NCBI RefSeq assembly: GCF_025244845.1
Contig: NZ_CP104264.1
Span: 3,348,001 to 3,412,000 of the forward strand
DNA from: Arthrobacter sp. zg-Y1171
Lineage (GTDB): Bacteria > Actinomycetota > Actinomycetes > Actinomycetales > Micrococcaceae
DNA: 64,000 nt
Direction of reading: 5' to 3'
The position numbers and the translations under genes are program-made. The number at the start of each line of letters is the position of its first letter. Within the stretch, counting starts at the first letter, position 1. Of the stretch, positions 35,095 to 44,775 are shown in pieces. Under the pieces are notes generated by a model. It searched no databases and was not told where the DNA came from. It saw only the letters and a program-made list of their open reading frames with translations.

Positions 35095-36098
35095 CGGCGT
35101 GCCTCCTCTTTCTCCGTTTCGCTGTCCTCTGCGGTCGGCTTGCCGGTGAGCTGCAGGAAGACGTCGTCCAGGGTGGGGCGGCGGATGCCGGCGTCGTGCA
35201 GTTCGATGCCGCCGGCCTCCAGCTCGGACAGGATGCGCTGGAGCGCTGCGGGACCGTCGACGACGGCGACCTCCAGGGTCCGGCCGTCGCCGGAAACGTG
35301 CGGATCGCCCGAACCGTGCCGGCCCAGGATGGTCACCGCTGCGTCAGCGTCCTCCTGGCGGTGCAGGGCCACCGCCACTCGGTGCCCGCCGATCTGTGCC
35401 TTCAGGTCATCCGAGGTCCCCTCGGCGATAACCTTCCCCTCATCGATCACGGCCACCTTGTCTGCCAGCTGGTCCGCTTCCTCCAGGTACTGGGTGGTCA
35501 GCAGCAGGGTGGTTCCCCGGGCCACGAGGTCGGTGATGACGCCCCACAGTGCTATCCGGGACCGCGGATCCAGCCCCGTTGTCGGTTCGTCCAGGAACAG
35601 GACCCGGGGTTGGTTCACCAGCGCGCCGGCGAGATCCAGGCGGCGGCGCATGCCGCCGGAATAGCCCTTGACCGGCCGGTTGCCGGCGTCGGAAAGCTCG
35701 AACATGTCGATAAGTTCGATCGCCCGTTCCTTCGCGCGCCGGGCAGGCAGGTGGTACAGATGCCCCACCATGTCCAGGTTTTCGATACCGGTGAGGTTTT
35801 CGTCCACGGCGGAGTACTGGCCGGACACTCCAATGACCCGGCGTACTTCTTTGGGGTTGGAGAGAACGTCTATGCCGTCAATGACGGCTGTGCCCGAATC
35901 GGGCCGGATCAGGGTGGTGAGGACCTTGACGGCAGTCGTTTTCCCGGCCCCGTTGGGGCCCAGCAAAGCGGTCACCGTTCCTTCAGGGACAGTAATATCC
36001 AGTCCGTCCAGGGCATGCACGGGACCGGATTTCGAGGAGTAGACCTTGGTCAGCCCCTCGGCGGAAATCAACGGCGTGGACTGTGGTGAAAAGGACAT
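35091..36098 (-). CDS. ABC transporter ATP-binding protein (daunorubicin-resistance DrrA-like)
   Basis: A 335-residue ATPase. Walker A is GPNGAGKTT, the signature is GYSGGMRRRLDLAG, Walker B is VLFLDEPTTGLDPRSR, and the DrrA-type C-terminal extension ends near VFLQLTGKP. It powers the overlapping DrrB-like permease. The sequence is distinct from the two BcrA-like ATPases downstream. It is separated by 66 bp from an MFS gene on the same strand. Confidence 0.93.
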   Translation of the reverse strand: MSFSPQSTPLISAEGLTKVYSSKSGPVHALDGLDITVPEGTVTALLGPNGAGKTTAVKVLTTLIRPDSGTAVIDGIDVLSNPKEVRRVIGVSGQYSAVDENLTGIENLDMVGHLYHLPARRAKERAIELIDMFELSDAGNRPVKGYSGGMRRRLDLAGALVNQPRVLFLDEPTTGLDPRSRIALWGVITDLVARGTTLLLTTQYLEEADQLADKVAVIDEGKVIAEGTSDDLKAQIGGHRVAVALHRQEDADAAVTILGRHGSGDPHVSGDGRTLEVAVVDGPAALQRILSELEAGGIELHDAGIRRPTLDDVFLQLTGKPTAEDSETEKEEARR

Positions 36099-36164
36099 GG
36101 GTCGAGGGTAGGACCGGGAAGGGCCCCCGCGCCCGTGCTTTGCGGACAGAAACGGTCCGCAGCT

Positions 36165-37397
36165 TTAGGCGGGTTCGGACCCGGCCTTCTGCTCGGCGGC
36201 GGCCGGAGCAAAAGCAATGGAAACCAGCATGGCTGCGCCCACCACCAGCAGGGCGTTGCGTATGCCCCAGTGTTCGCCCAGGAAACCCAGCACCGGCGGT
36301 CCGACGAAGAAGGCCATGTAGCCGATGGTGGACACCACCGATACCCGGCCCGCGGCATGGACCGGATCTTCCCCCGCGGCAGACATGCCCATCGGGAAGC
36401 CCAGGGCCGCACCGATGCCCCACAGCACGGCGCCGAGGGCGGCGAGACCGAGGTTCGGGGCGAAAACGAAGAGCAGCAGTCCGGCCAGGGAGGCGCTCAT
36501 GCACACCCGCAGCGCCGGTACGCGGCCCATCCGGTCGATCAGCCGGGCACCGAACCAGCGGGTAAGGGTCATGGCTGCCACGAAGACGCCGAACATCACG
36601 GCGCCGGCGGACTCACTGGTGCCCAGTCCGTCCACGGTCGCCTTGGCAACCCAGTCATTTGCCGCACCTTCGGTGAGGGCTGCGCCCATGACGACGACGC
36701 CGATCAGCAGCGTCCTGCCCTCCCGCCAGGCACCGAACCGGGAGGGTTTAGCCGTCGCGTCGGCGCCGTGGCCTGCAGATGCGTGCGGCAACTGGAGGAA
36801 GTTCCGCGGCACGATCAGCACCGCCACGCAGACCACCGTCAGGATGCCCAGCAGATGCAGGGACAGCGAGATTCCCGCCCAGGAGAGCAACGCACCGATC
36901 ATGGCACCCACAAACGCCCCGGCGCTGAAGGCGCCGTGGAACTTGGGCATCACCGTCCGGCCCACCCGGCGTTCGACGTCGGCCCCTTCCAGGTTCATGG
37001 CGACATCCCAGCCGGCAATGCCGACGCCGAAGACCAGCAGACCGGCACCGGTCAGCGGAATCGACCCCAGGCTGAGTCCGGCGGCTATGACGAGGGAGGC
37101 TATCGACGTCGTAATTCCACCGGCGCGCACGGTGCCTGCGGTGCCGATGCGCTGCGCCACCGAACCGGCCAGCGGCAGCGCGGCCACGGATCCGATGGCC
37201 GAGAACAGCAGGAGCAGGCCAACACCGGCGGCGCCGATCCCCAAATCCTCTGCGGCGGCCGGAATGCGGGCTGCCCAGCTGGCAAACACCAAGCCGTTGA
37301 GGCCGAAGATCACGAAGACGGCGATGAGCGCCTTATTCACTCCGGTTTCATGGCGGAGGGCGGCATCATTGAGGGGCTGCGCACTGTTTTCGTTCAC
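36165..37397 (-). CDS. MFS transporter
   Basis: A 410-residue, 12-helix transporter. The loop segment AQRIGTAGTVRAGG lies after helix 2, and a second GARLIDRMGRVPALRV in the second half shows the MFS basic motif. The N-terminal 20 residues are polar. It resembles the Bcr/CflA or YbjJ-like sugar/drug efflux branch, but the substrate is not clear. It lies between the DrrAB exporter and the ABC-F gene, all on the minus strand. Confidence 0.88.
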   Translation of the reverse strand: MNENSAQPLNDAALRHETGVNKALIAVFVIFGLNGLVFASWAARIPAAAEDLGIGAAGVGLLLLFSAIGSVAALPLAGSVAQRIGTAGTVRAGGITTSIASLVIAAGLSLGSIPLTGAGLLVFGVGIAGWDVAMNLEGADVERRVGRTVMPKFHGAFSAGAFVGAMIGALLSWAGISLSLHLLGILTVVCVAVLIVPRNFLQLPHASAGHGADATAKPSRFGAWREGRTLLIGVVVMGAALTEGAANDWVAKATVDGLGTSESAGAVMFGVFVAAMTLTRWFGARLIDRMGRVPALRVCMSASLAGLLLFVFAPNLGLAALGAVLWGIGAALGFPMGMSAAGEDPVHAAGRVSVVSTIGYMAFFVGPPVLGFLGEHWGIRNALLVVGAAMLVSIAFAPAAAEQKAGSEPA

Positions 37398-37411
37398 GCC
37401 AGTATTGTCCC

Positions 37412-39094
37412 CTACCGCACACGCTCCACGCGTTTCTCGTCCCAGACCGGTGTCTCGGACTCGTAGACCCTGCCGTCGGAGCCGAACACCAGGAACCGAT
37501 CGAAGCTGCGGGCAAACCAGCGGTCGTGGGTGACCGCCAGGACGGTCCCCTCGAACGCGTCAATGGCCTTTTCCAGCGCCTCGGCCGAGTGCAGGTCCAG
37601 GTTGTCGGTGGGCTCATCCAGCAGGAGCAGGGTGGCGCCGGACAGCTCCAGGAGCAGGATCTGCATCCTCGCCTGCTGGCCGCCGGAGAGCGACTCGAAC
37701 TTCTGCTCCGAAGAGGCGGCCAGCCCGTAGCGGTCCAGGGCGCCCGCGGCTGCTTCGCGGCCCAGCCCGGAGCGGTGTTCGTCGCCGCGGTGCAGGATGT
37801 CCAGCAGGGTCCGTTCGGCCAGGTCCGGGCGCATCATGGTCTGGGCGAAGAACCCGGGCCGGATGCGGGCACCCAGCTTCACCGAGCCGGCATGCGGCAC
37901 CGGGGCGATCTCCACCTCCGACACCGGTTCGTGTTCCCGGTCCGGATCGCTGCCGCCCAGGGCCAGCAGGCGCAGGAAGTGGGATTTTCCGGAGCCGTTG
38001 GAGCCGAGCACCCCCACCCGGTCGCCGAACCAGATCTCGGTACTGAACGGTTTCATCAGGCCGGTCAGTTCCAGCTTCTCGGCGACGACGGCGCGCTTGG
38101 CCGTGCGGCCGCCGCGCAGCCGCATCTTGACGTTCTGTTCCACCGGCAGGGCCTCCGGCGGCCCGGCTTCCAGGAACTTGGCCAGCCGGGTCTGGGCGGC
38201 GTGATAGCGGTTGGCCATGTCGGAGCGGAACGCGGCCTTGTTCTTGTACATGTTGACGAGTTCCTTGAGCTTGAGATGCTCCTCGTCCCACCGCCGGCGC
38301 AGTTCCTCGAACCGGGCGTTGCGGTCTTCCCTGGCCTTGACGTAGCTGCCGAATGCGCCGCCGTGGATCCATGCGGAGGCGCCGTTGATGCCCGGCTCCA
38401 GGGTCACGATGCGGGTGGCGGCGTTGTCCAGCAGCTCCCGGTCGTGGCTGACGAACAGCACGGACTTCTTGGAGGCGGCAAGTTTTCCTTCGAGCCAGCG
38501 TTTGCCTGGCACGTCGAGGTAGTTGTCCGGTTCATCCAGGAGCAGGAGCTCGTCGGGGCCGGCGAAAAGCGCTTCCAGGACCAGCCGCTTCTGCTCGCCG
38601 CCGGAAAGGGTGGCGGCCTTGCGGTACTGCGCCCGGTCGAAGGGCAGCCCGAGCGCCGCCATGGTCACCTCGTCCCAGACCGTCTCCTGCTCGTACCCGC
38701 CGACGTCGCCCCATTCGGTGATGGCGGTGGCATAGCGCATCTGGGTGGGCTCGTCGTCGTGCTCCATCATGGCCAGCTCGGCGGCGTCCACTTCGCGGGC
38801 AGCGGCAGCAAGTGCCGGCGGCGCGGCCGAGACGAGCAGGTCGCGGACCGTGCTGTCATCCCGGACCTGCCCGACGAACTGGCGCATGATGCCCATGTTC
38901 CCGGACCGGGAAACCGTGCCCTCGTCCGGCATCAGGTCACCGGCGATGATCCGGAGCAGGGTGGTTTTTCCGGTGCCGTTGGGGCCGATCAGAGCGGTCT
39001 TGTGCCCGTCGCCGACCTTGAAGCTGACGCCGTTGAGCAGCTGCCGTCCGTCGGAGAGGAAATAGTCAATGTTGGATACGTCGAGGTGCGCCAC
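37412..39094 (-). CDS. ABC-F family ATPase
   Basis: A 560-residue soluble protein with two ABC domains and no membrane segment. Walker A motifs are GPNGTGKTT and GSNGSGKS; signatures are LSGGEQKRL and LSGGQQARM; Walker B motifs end LLLLDEPDN and LLLLDEPTDN. A linker of about 80 charged residues (ARFEELRRRWDEEHLKLK region) forms the arm that enters the ribosomal P-site region in this family. It could be a translation factor or a ribosome-protecting resistance protein. The GTG start at 39094 is 15 bp from the window's divergent ABM gene region and gives the usual family N terminus. Confidence 0.9.
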   Translation of the reverse strand: MAHLDVSNIDYFLSDGRQLLNGVSFKVGDGHKTALIGPNGTGKTTLLRIIAGDLMPDEGTVSRSGNMGIMRQFVGQVRDDSTVRDLLVSAAPPALAAAAREVDAAELAMMEHDDEPTQMRYATAITEWGDVGGYEQETVWDEVTMAALGLPFDRAQYRKAATLSGGEQKRLVLEALFAGPDELLLLDEPDNYLDVPGKRWLEGKLAASKKSVLFVSHDRELLDNAATRIVTLEPGINGASAWIHGGAFGSYVKAREDRNARFEELRRRWDEEHLKLKELVNMYKNKAAFRSDMANRYHAAQTRLAKFLEAGPPEALPVEQNVKMRLRGGRTAKRAVVAEKLELTGLMKPFSTEIWFGDRVGVLGSNGSGKSHFLRLLALGGSDPDREHEPVSEVEIAPVPHAGSVKLGARIRPGFFAQTMMRPDLAERTLLDILHRGDEHRSGLGREAAAGALDRYGLAASSEQKFESLSGGQQARMQILLLELSGATLLLLDEPTDNLDLHSAEALEKAIDAFEGTVLAVTHDRWFARSFDRFLVFGSDGRVYESETPVWDEKRVERVR

Positions 39095-39194
39095 GTACCC
39101 ATCTTGCCATCCTTCCGTCCCTCCCTCCGGTGGCCCGGTGCCGCCGTCGGGGCATACGATGAAAACCCCGAGAATCAGCGAAAGCAGGACTGAA

Positions 39195-39515
39195 ATGATC
39201 TTCATAACCGTCAAGTTCCTCGTCAAGCCCGAGTGGACCGAGCGCTGGCCGGAACTGACCGCCGGCTTCACCGAAGCCACCCGGGCCGAGCCGGGGAACC
39301 TCTGGTTCGACTGGTCCCGCAGCCTGGAAAACCCCAACGAGTTTGTCCTCGTGGAGGCGTTCAAGGACGACGCCGCGGCCGCCCACGTCCAGAGCGACCA
39401 CTTCCAGCAGGCCATGAAGGACATGGTCCCGGCGCTGGTGGAAACCCCGAAGATCATCAACACCGTCATTGAGGGCGAAGAATGGTCCCGGATGGGTGAG
39501 CTGACGGTCGAATAG
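39195..39515 (+). CDS. putative quinol monooxygenase (ABM domain)
   Basis: A 106-residue single-domain protein of the antibiotic biosynthesis monooxygenase (ABM) fold. It begins MIFITVKFLVKPEWTERW, with FVLVEAFKDDAAAAHVQSDHF at the usual positions and the ending IINTVIEG. Family members (YgiN, ActVA-Orf6) are dimeric and oxidise quinols or aromatic polyketides without added cofactor. GCAGGA precedes the ATG. It is divergent from the ABC-F gene, about 100 bp apart. Confidence 0.85.
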   Translation: MIFITVKFLVKPEWTERWPELTAGFTEATRAEPGNLWFDWSRSLENPNEFVLVEAFKDDAAAAHVQSDHFQQAMKDMVPALVETPKIINTVIEGEEWSRMGELTVE

Positions 39516-39558
39516 GGCCGCTTTTCGTCCGGAGCCTTCGTCCGGAGCCGGAGTGCTG

Positions 39559-40749
39559 TCAGTCTGCGAAGGTGAGGGAGAGTTCCTCGCCGTTGATCTC
39601 CACTTCGGCGTACATCCAGTAAAGCTGGTAGCTCTCCCGCTCCGGTTGCCACGAACCGCCCCGATTCACTTCGGCGTCCAGGATGAATTCCCCGTCCACG
39701 GCCCGCACCGGGAACGGTCCCGTGGGATCGCTTTCGATGGGGTCGAGGGTGGGCGGAGTCTTCATGCTCCAGGAGATGTTCCGGTAACTATCCGGATCCT
39801 CGGCCGTCCACTGGTTCGGGCAGCCCTTCGGCATCAGTTCAGTCGCCTTCATGCACTTTTCGAGGTGCGCCGTTAGCCCGGCCTCGATTTCCCCGCGGCC
39901 GGCTTCCGTGACCTGCGGCTTCAGGTCGACGGTTCCCGCCCGTACAGCCGCAGCGCCGTCCGGGTTCAGGCGCGCGCTCACCACCCGGTCCGGATAGCCG
40001 GAATAAGGGCTGCCGGTAGCGGCACTCAGGGTGTAGTCGCCGGGCAGGAAATTAAACACCGTGCTTCTGCGGAGCGCCTCCATGTCCTGGCCGGGGATGT
40101 CCACCCCGTTGACAGCGACGGCAGTGGCGTCTCCCCGCAGGATGTAGTGCACCTGGGTGCTCCCCAGGCCGATATTCAGCTTCCATTTCCGAAAGAACAA
40201 CGCTTCGCTGCCGGCGGTGCGCAGATCCAGTGTTACGGCATGGCTGTCGCCGCCCTGTTCGATGTCCACGCTCACGTCAGCCTGGCCGTCGGTGACCACC
40301 ACATCGGTCACTTCAAAGCCGGTGATTGTGTTTTCCGCCTCGGCGTACACCTCGTTGGTCATCAGGGAGTAGTCCTCCCAGTCAAGGTCGGGACCCATGC
40401 CGATGGCCCGTTCCACGTCACCGTCGACAATTGCCTGAAGATACTCTTCAGCCAGCACCTGCGGGCCGTACACGGTCTCGTTGAAGTGCCTGAAAGCGAA
40501 GTAGCCTCCTGCAACCAATGCCGCCAGCACGGCGACGGTAACGCCGGCGGCGATCAACAGGGTGTTGCGCTGCGACGGGTCGGCTTTGGGCGGTTCCTGT
40601 CCCTGCATGCCGTTCTGTCCGGGCGGCGGCGGCCACTGCTGTTTTGGCCACTGCTGCCGGTCTTCACTGCCCGCACCCGGCGGCGGCGAGGCTGGGTACA
40701 CCCCTGCCCCCGCCCCCGGCCCGTAGTAATCGACATTCTGGTCCGCCAT
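39559..40749 (-). CDS. membrane-anchored proline-rich protein, tandem paralogue A
   Basis: A 396-residue protein. A cytoplasmic N terminus of about 60 residues is rich in Pro, Gln and Gly. A single transmembrane helix follows at about residues 62-86. The extracytoplasmic part is about 310 residues, containing SLMTNEVYAEAENTITGFEV and a cysteine pair CMKATELMPKGC. No catalytic motif is seen. It is a diverged copy of the next gene upstream (40865-42091), with the same order of segments. The layout resembles TcaA-like cell-envelope proteins. Function is unknown. Confidence 0.8.
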   Translation of the reverse strand: MADQNVDYYGPGAGAGVYPASPPPGAGSEDRQQWPKQQWPPPPGQNGMQGQEPPKADPSQRNTLLIAAGVTVAVLAALVAGGYFAFRHFNETVYGPQVLAEEYLQAIVDGDVERAIGMGPDLDWEDYSLMTNEVYAEAENTITGFEVTDVVVTDGQADVSVDIEQGGDSHAVTLDLRTAGSEALFFRKWKLNIGLGSTQVHYILRGDATAVAVNGVDIPGQDMEALRRSTVFNFLPGDYTLSAATGSPYSGYPDRVVSARLNPDGAAAVRAGTVDLKPQVTEAGRGEIEAGLTAHLEKCMKATELMPKGCPNQWTAEDPDSYRNISWSMKTPPTLDPIESDPTGPFPVRAVDGEFILDAEVNRGGSWQPERESYQLYWMYAEVEINGEELSLTFAD

Positions 40750-40831
40750 GACTTGTTCCCCCGGTTCAAGTACCCGGCTGCGCGGCCGGCACTCGATAAC
40801 TTATCGGGTTTTATGACGGAGGTAACAATTA

Positions 40832-40857
40832 CGGCCCCGCCGGATCCGGCGGGGCCG
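40832..40857 (-). terminator. perfect 26-bp palindrome between the two paralogues
   Basis: The arms CGGCCCCGCCGGA and its complement are contiguous, forming a perfect inverted repeat followed by TAATTGTT on the minus strand. It probably ends transcription of paralogue B just before the promoter of paralogue A. Confidence 0.75.
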
Positions 40858-40864
40858 CCTGCTG

Positions 40865-42091
40865 CTAGTCGGCGAAAGTCATGGTGATCGTTTCGCCCTG
40901 GATGTCCACCATGGCGGGCAGCGAGTAGAGCTCAACAGTTCCCTTCATGGCCCGCCACTCGTCACCCTCCTTCATTTCCGCATCCAGGGTGAACTGCCCG
41001 TTTACTAGCTCCACCGAGAACGGGAATGACGGGTCCCCCTCAATCGACTCGTAAGCGGGTTCCTTGGCCATGCTCCATTTGATGTTGCGGAAGTTGTTGG
41101 GATCCTCGCCGTCCGCTTGGTTTGGGCAGCCCTTGGGCTGCAGTTCCGTCAGCTTCAGGCAGCTTTCCAGGTGCGCCTTTGTCCGGGCCTTGATCTCCTC
41201 GCGCGCCGCGTCCGTGATCTCCGGGATGAATGCGACCCCCATCAATGATTCCTGGCCGTCCAGGCGGACGGACATTTTCTCGTCCCCGCCGTAGCTGACG
41301 AACTTCGTTCCGGTAGGTGCATTGAAGGTGTACTCGCCCGGCAGCACGGCCAGCTTCCTGCCGTCCTCGGGCATTTCCACGCTGACGCCGTTTACGGCAG
41401 GTTCGGAGGCATCCTCATCCAGCGTGTAGCGCAGCGACCAGGAGCCCAGCGGGGCGTCCAGCTTCCACTTCTTGAAAAACACTGCCTCCGTGCCGTTCTC
41501 TGACAGCTCCAGCTTCATGGCCTGGGTGTCGTCCCCCTGTTTGACGTCCACGGTCACGTCAGCGGTGCCGTCGTTGACCACCACATCGGTCACTTCGAAT
41601 CCGCTGATCCTGTCGGTGGCCTTCGAGTAAACCTCGTTCGTCATCAACGAGTAGTCCAGCTCATCCCCGGTGGCAGGAGCCATTTCCATGGCGCGCTCAA
41701 CGTCCGCGTCGACGAGCGCCTGGAGGTATTCCTCTGCCTGCACCCGGGGGCTGTAAGTCGTCTCGCTGAGGTGTTTGTAGCCGAAGAACCCTCCGACGCC
41801 CAGAATCACCAGCAATCCAGCCGCAACGCTGCCGGCAATGATCAGGCCTTTACGCCGCTTCGGGTTCGGCTGCTTCGATGCCTGTCCCGGCAGTCCGGGT
41901 CCCCCGGGTGGCGGAGGAGCCGCCTGGGGCCATTGCCCCTGCGGTCCCGGTGCCTGCGGAGCAGGGGGATTGGGCTGGTGCGGCTGCTGTGGTTGTTGCT
42001 GCTCGGCGCCCGGACCGGGCGGCGGCGGAGCCCCCTGGTTCCCCTGTGCGCCAACAACCGGACCGTGGCTATCCATTTGTCTGTCCCCCAT
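40865..42091 (-). CDS. membrane-anchored proline-rich protein, tandem paralogue B
   Basis: A 408-residue protein with a Pro/Gln-rich N terminus (about 75 residues), a transmembrane helix at about residues 82-104 (KGLIIAGSVAAGLLVILGVG), and an extracytoplasmic C-terminal part. It shares SLMTNEVYSKATDRISGFEV and CLKLTELQPKGC with the downstream paralogue. The ATG is chosen because both genes share the same leader, GGGGGACAAGTCATG versus GGGGGAACAAGTCATG. It was not recognised as a named family; an envelope or stress role is guessed from topology only. Confidence 0.8.
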   Translation of the reverse strand: MGDRQMDSHGPVVGAQGNQGAPPPPGPGAEQQQPQQPHQPNPPAPQAPGPQGQWPQAAPPPPGGPGLPGQASKQPNPKRRKGLIIAGSVAAGLLVILGVGGFFGYKHLSETTYSPRVQAEEYLQALVDADVERAMEMAPATGDELDYSLMTNEVYSKATDRISGFEVTDVVVNDGTADVTVDVKQGDDTQAMKLELSENGTEAVFFKKWKLDAPLGSWSLRYTLDEDASEPAVNGVSVEMPEDGRKLAVLPGEYTFNAPTGTKFVSYGGDEKMSVRLDGQESLMGVAFIPEITDAAREEIKARTKAHLESCLKLTELQPKGCPNQADGEDPNNFRNIKWSMAKEPAYESIEGDPSFPFSVELVNGQFTLDAEMKEGDEWRAMKGTVELYSLPAMVDIQGETITMTFAD

Positions 42092-42180
42092 GACTTGTCC
42101 CCCAGTTCAAGTACCCGGCTACGGTGCCGGTACCGGATAACATACAAGGCTTTATGGCATGGGTCACAATCACGGCAGGG
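42092..42180 (-). promoter_or_regulatory. duplicated promoter region of the tandem paralogues
   Basis: About 87 bp before this start aligns with 40750-40838 before the second paralogue, at high identity. Shared blocks include GCCGGGTACTTGAAC, a TTGT-type -35 and a GTTATC-type -10. The duplication unit therefore included the promoter and the untranslated leader. Confidence 0.6.
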
Positions 42181-42229
42181 CGGGAAACGGGGTGCCGAGG
42201 ACCCCCGGATAACCGGGAGGCGGAGGTCC

Positions 42230-43684
42230 CTAGCGGGCTCCCTGCGCAGGTTCCAGTGAGGGCATCGGCAGCCCGAACACGTCCTCCAGTGCCAGCTTCG
42301 CAGCATGCAGGCCGCCCATCCCGTGAACGCCCGGCCCCGGCGGGGTGGAGGCCGAACTGAGGTAGACACCGGGAAGCGCCGTACGCCACGGCTTCGGGGA
42401 CAGGACCGGCCGAATCAGCATCTGGGCCAGCGTCACTGCCCCGCCGCCGAAGTCCCCGCCCACATAGTTGGCGTTGTACCGGGCCAGGTCCGCCGCCGTC
42501 GTCACCCGCGAATCGACAACCACATCCCGGAAGCCCGGCGCGAAACGCTCGATCTGCGCCGTGACCGCTTCCGTCATGTCCACCGTGGATCCGGCTGGCA
42601 CATGGCAGTAGGACCAGAGCACGGAACGGCCCGCCGGGGCCCGGGTGGGATCGAAGCCGCTGGGCTGGGACAACAGGACGTAGGGGCGGGCCGGGTGCCG
42701 GCCGGCGGCGACGTCGGCCTCCGCTGCGGCCAGTTCCGCCCGGGTGCCGCCCAGGTGGGCGGTGCCGGTACGGGCCATTTCCGGATTCGCCCAAGGGACC
42801 GGACCGGAGAGGATGAAGTCCACCTTGCAGGCGGCATTGCCGTAGCGGAAGCGTTCCAGCGCCCGCGCATAGCGCGGAGGCAGGCGGTCCCCGCCCAGCT
42901 CCAGCAGCACCGAAGGGGAGACATCGAGGATGACGGCCCGGGAGCCGGCCACCTCGTCCAGGGAGGTGATGCGGTGGCCGGTGGAGATCCTGCCGCCGTG
43001 CGCCCGCAGATCGTCGGCCATCGCCTCGGCGATGGCCTGGGAACCGCCTACCGGGATGGGCCAGCCGACTGAATGGGCGAGCGTCCCGAGCATCAAACCG
43101 CCTCCGGCGGAGGGCAGGGAAGGCATTTTCCCCACCGGATGCGCCGCTACGCCGGAGAGCAGCGCCGGTGCAGCGTCCTCCACGAACCGCCGGTTCCACA
43201 TGGGCGTGCCCTGGTCCAGGGCGGCCAGGCCGAAGCACGCCAGCGCAATCGGATCCCGGGGGACGCTCAGGAGGGAACCCATCAGCAGTTCAGTGACTGC
43301 TTCGCTGCGCCGGACCAATGGCTCCATCAGCCGTCGGTAGGCGGCACCGTCCCTTCCGAGTCCCTCCACCGTCCGGTCCAGGTCCCGATACGCCAGTGCG
43401 GCGCGTCCGCCGTCGAGCGGCGAGGCGTAGGAAATCTCCGGCACCACCAGGTCAATCCGCCGGTCCAGTCCGAAGCTGCGGAAGAACGGAGAGGCCAGGG
43501 CCATGGGGTGCACTGCGGAGCAGATGTCGTGCAGGTGGCCGGGTGCCATCAGTTCCCTGGTGCGGCTGCCGCCGCCCACCGTGGACTGGGTTTCGAACAC
43601 CTCGACCTTGAGGCCGGCGCGGGCCATGATGACCGCCGCCGCGAGTCCGTTGGGACCGGCCCCGACTACACTGACATCGCTCAT
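42230..43684 (-). CDS. FAD-dependent phytoene desaturase-like oxidoreductase
   Basis: A 484-residue flavoprotein with the FAD loop VVGAGPNGLAAAVIMARAGL at residues 5-24. The C-terminal FAD segment GVYLSSASTPPGPGVHGMGG is typical of CrtI-type amine oxidase/phytoene desaturase-like enzymes. Substrate groups in this family include carotenoids and retinol-like lipids, but no carotenoid genes are adjacent. Its ATG overlaps the FemAB stop by one base (TAATG), so the two are translationally coupled. Confidence 0.87.
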   Translation of the reverse strand: MSDVSVVGAGPNGLAAAVIMARAGLKVEVFETQSTVGGGSRTRELMAPGHLHDICSAVHPMALASPFFRSFGLDRRIDLVVPEISYASPLDGGRAALAYRDLDRTVEGLGRDGAAYRRLMEPLVRRSEAVTELLMGSLLSVPRDPIALACFGLAALDQGTPMWNRRFVEDAAPALLSGVAAHPVGKMPSLPSAGGGLMLGTLAHSVGWPIPVGGSQAIAEAMADDLRAHGGRISTGHRITSLDEVAGSRAVILDVSPSVLLELGGDRLPPRYARALERFRYGNAACKVDFILSGPVPWANPEMARTGTAHLGGTRAELAAAEADVAAGRHPARPYVLLSQPSGFDPTRAPAGRSVLWSYCHVPAGSTVDMTEAVTAQIERFAPGFRDVVVDSRVTTAADLARYNANYVGGDFGGGAVTLAQMLIRPVLSPKPWRTALPGVYLSSASTPPGPGVHGMGGLHAAKLALEDVFGLPMPSLEPAQGAR

Positions 43685-44775
43685 TAGGCCGCCTTTTCGC
43701 CCTTCCGTCCGGGGATCCGGCCGGCCAGACCCTTGGCAGAGGCCGGCAGGCTGCGCAGCTTCGCGGGCCCCTCGCGCCGCAGCTTCAGGGCGTTTGCCAC
43801 CAGAGCGTACCGCAGCGGGTGGAGGGGAACGTCATAGGTAGTGGGGATGGTGACCACGGTCTTGGAGAAGTTCCGCTTGAACGTGGTGACGTTAATCAGG
43901 CTCGGGTAGTTGTCGCTGACGATCCCGGTCAGCCCGCACGCCGTGTTGCCCGCTTCCTTGAGGACCTTGAAGGCCTCCCAGAGCAGCAGGTAGGGCGCGT
44001 TGGTCTTGCGGGCGCTGTGCGAGCTCGCCGCGAAGTAGTAGACGGAGTAGCCGCGGTACTCGGTGGTGATCAGCCAGGACACGGCCTGTCCGTCCATGTA
44101 GGCCACCATGAGGCGCAGATGGTCACCGAGTTCGGTAAGCAGGGTTTCGTAGAAGGAGGACTCGAAACTCGAGAAGCCGTCCCGCGAAGCGGTTTCCTGC
44201 ATGATGGGGAAGAGTTCGGTGCGGAACACCTCCGCCCAGCGTGCGCGCTCGATGGTCTGGACCTTGACGCCCAGCTTCTCCGCCTTGCGGATCAGGTTCC
44301 GCGCGTTGGAACGGAAAGACGCGAAGATTTCGTCCGTATCCGGAGTCAGGTCGACGACGATTTCCCGTTCGTACCAGCCGTGTTCCAGCGGACCGGTGAC
44401 GGGTGGCTGCGGATGCGCGATCTGCATCCGGATGTACAGCGGGTCCACGGCGGGATCAGCCCGGAACTGTTCCTGCACGGTGGAAACGAGCCGGGCCTCG
44501 GCGTTGTGCGTGCGCGTGGTGAACCAGGTGGGGCCGTTAACGACCACCAGCGACGGCCGCAGCCGCCGTTCGGAGCGGAGGTAACTGGCGGTGGCAACCA
44601 GGGTGCCGCCGTCGTAATAGGCCCAGATGCCGTAGGGGCTGCGGCCAAGCTTCCGCTCAAAATCCGCCCAATAGGGGGTCTGCTCCAGCGGGATCACCAC
44701 ATCGGGGTGCGCGGCGGCGAGCGCCTCGAACTCCTCGTGGCTGAGCTGCTCGGAACGGTATGGAACGGGGGTCAC
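43684..44775 (-). CDS. FemAB-like peptidoglycan bridge-forming acyltransferase
   Basis: A 363-residue protein of the Fem/FemX GNAT-related family. The N-terminal region includes LEQTPYWADFERKLG, and the central DEIFASFRSNARNLIRKAEKLG helix is followed by NAPYLLLWEAFKVLKEAG. These enzymes add amino acids from aminoacyl-tRNA to the lipid II stem peptide, making the interpeptide bridge. The GTG start overlaps the GT87 gene stop (GTGA). Bridge composition in this organism is not readable. Confidence 0.88.
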   Translation of the reverse strand: MTPVPYRSEQLSHEEFEALAAAHPDVVIPLEQTPYWADFERKLGRSPYGIWAYYDGGTLVATASYLRSERRLRPSLVVVNGPTWFTTRTHNAEARLVSTVQEQFRADPAVDPLYIRMQIAHPQPPVTGPLEHGWYEREIVVDLTPDTDEIFASFRSNARNLIRKAEKLGVKVQTIERARWAEVFRTELFPIMQETASRDGFSSFESSFYETLLTELGDHLRLMVAYMDGQAVSWLITTEYRGYSVYYFAASSHSARKTNAPYLLLWEAFKVLKEAGNTACGLTGIVSDNYPSLINVTTFKRNFSKTVVTIPTTYDVPLHPLRYALVANALKLRREGPAKLRSLPASAKGLAGRIPGRKGEKAA

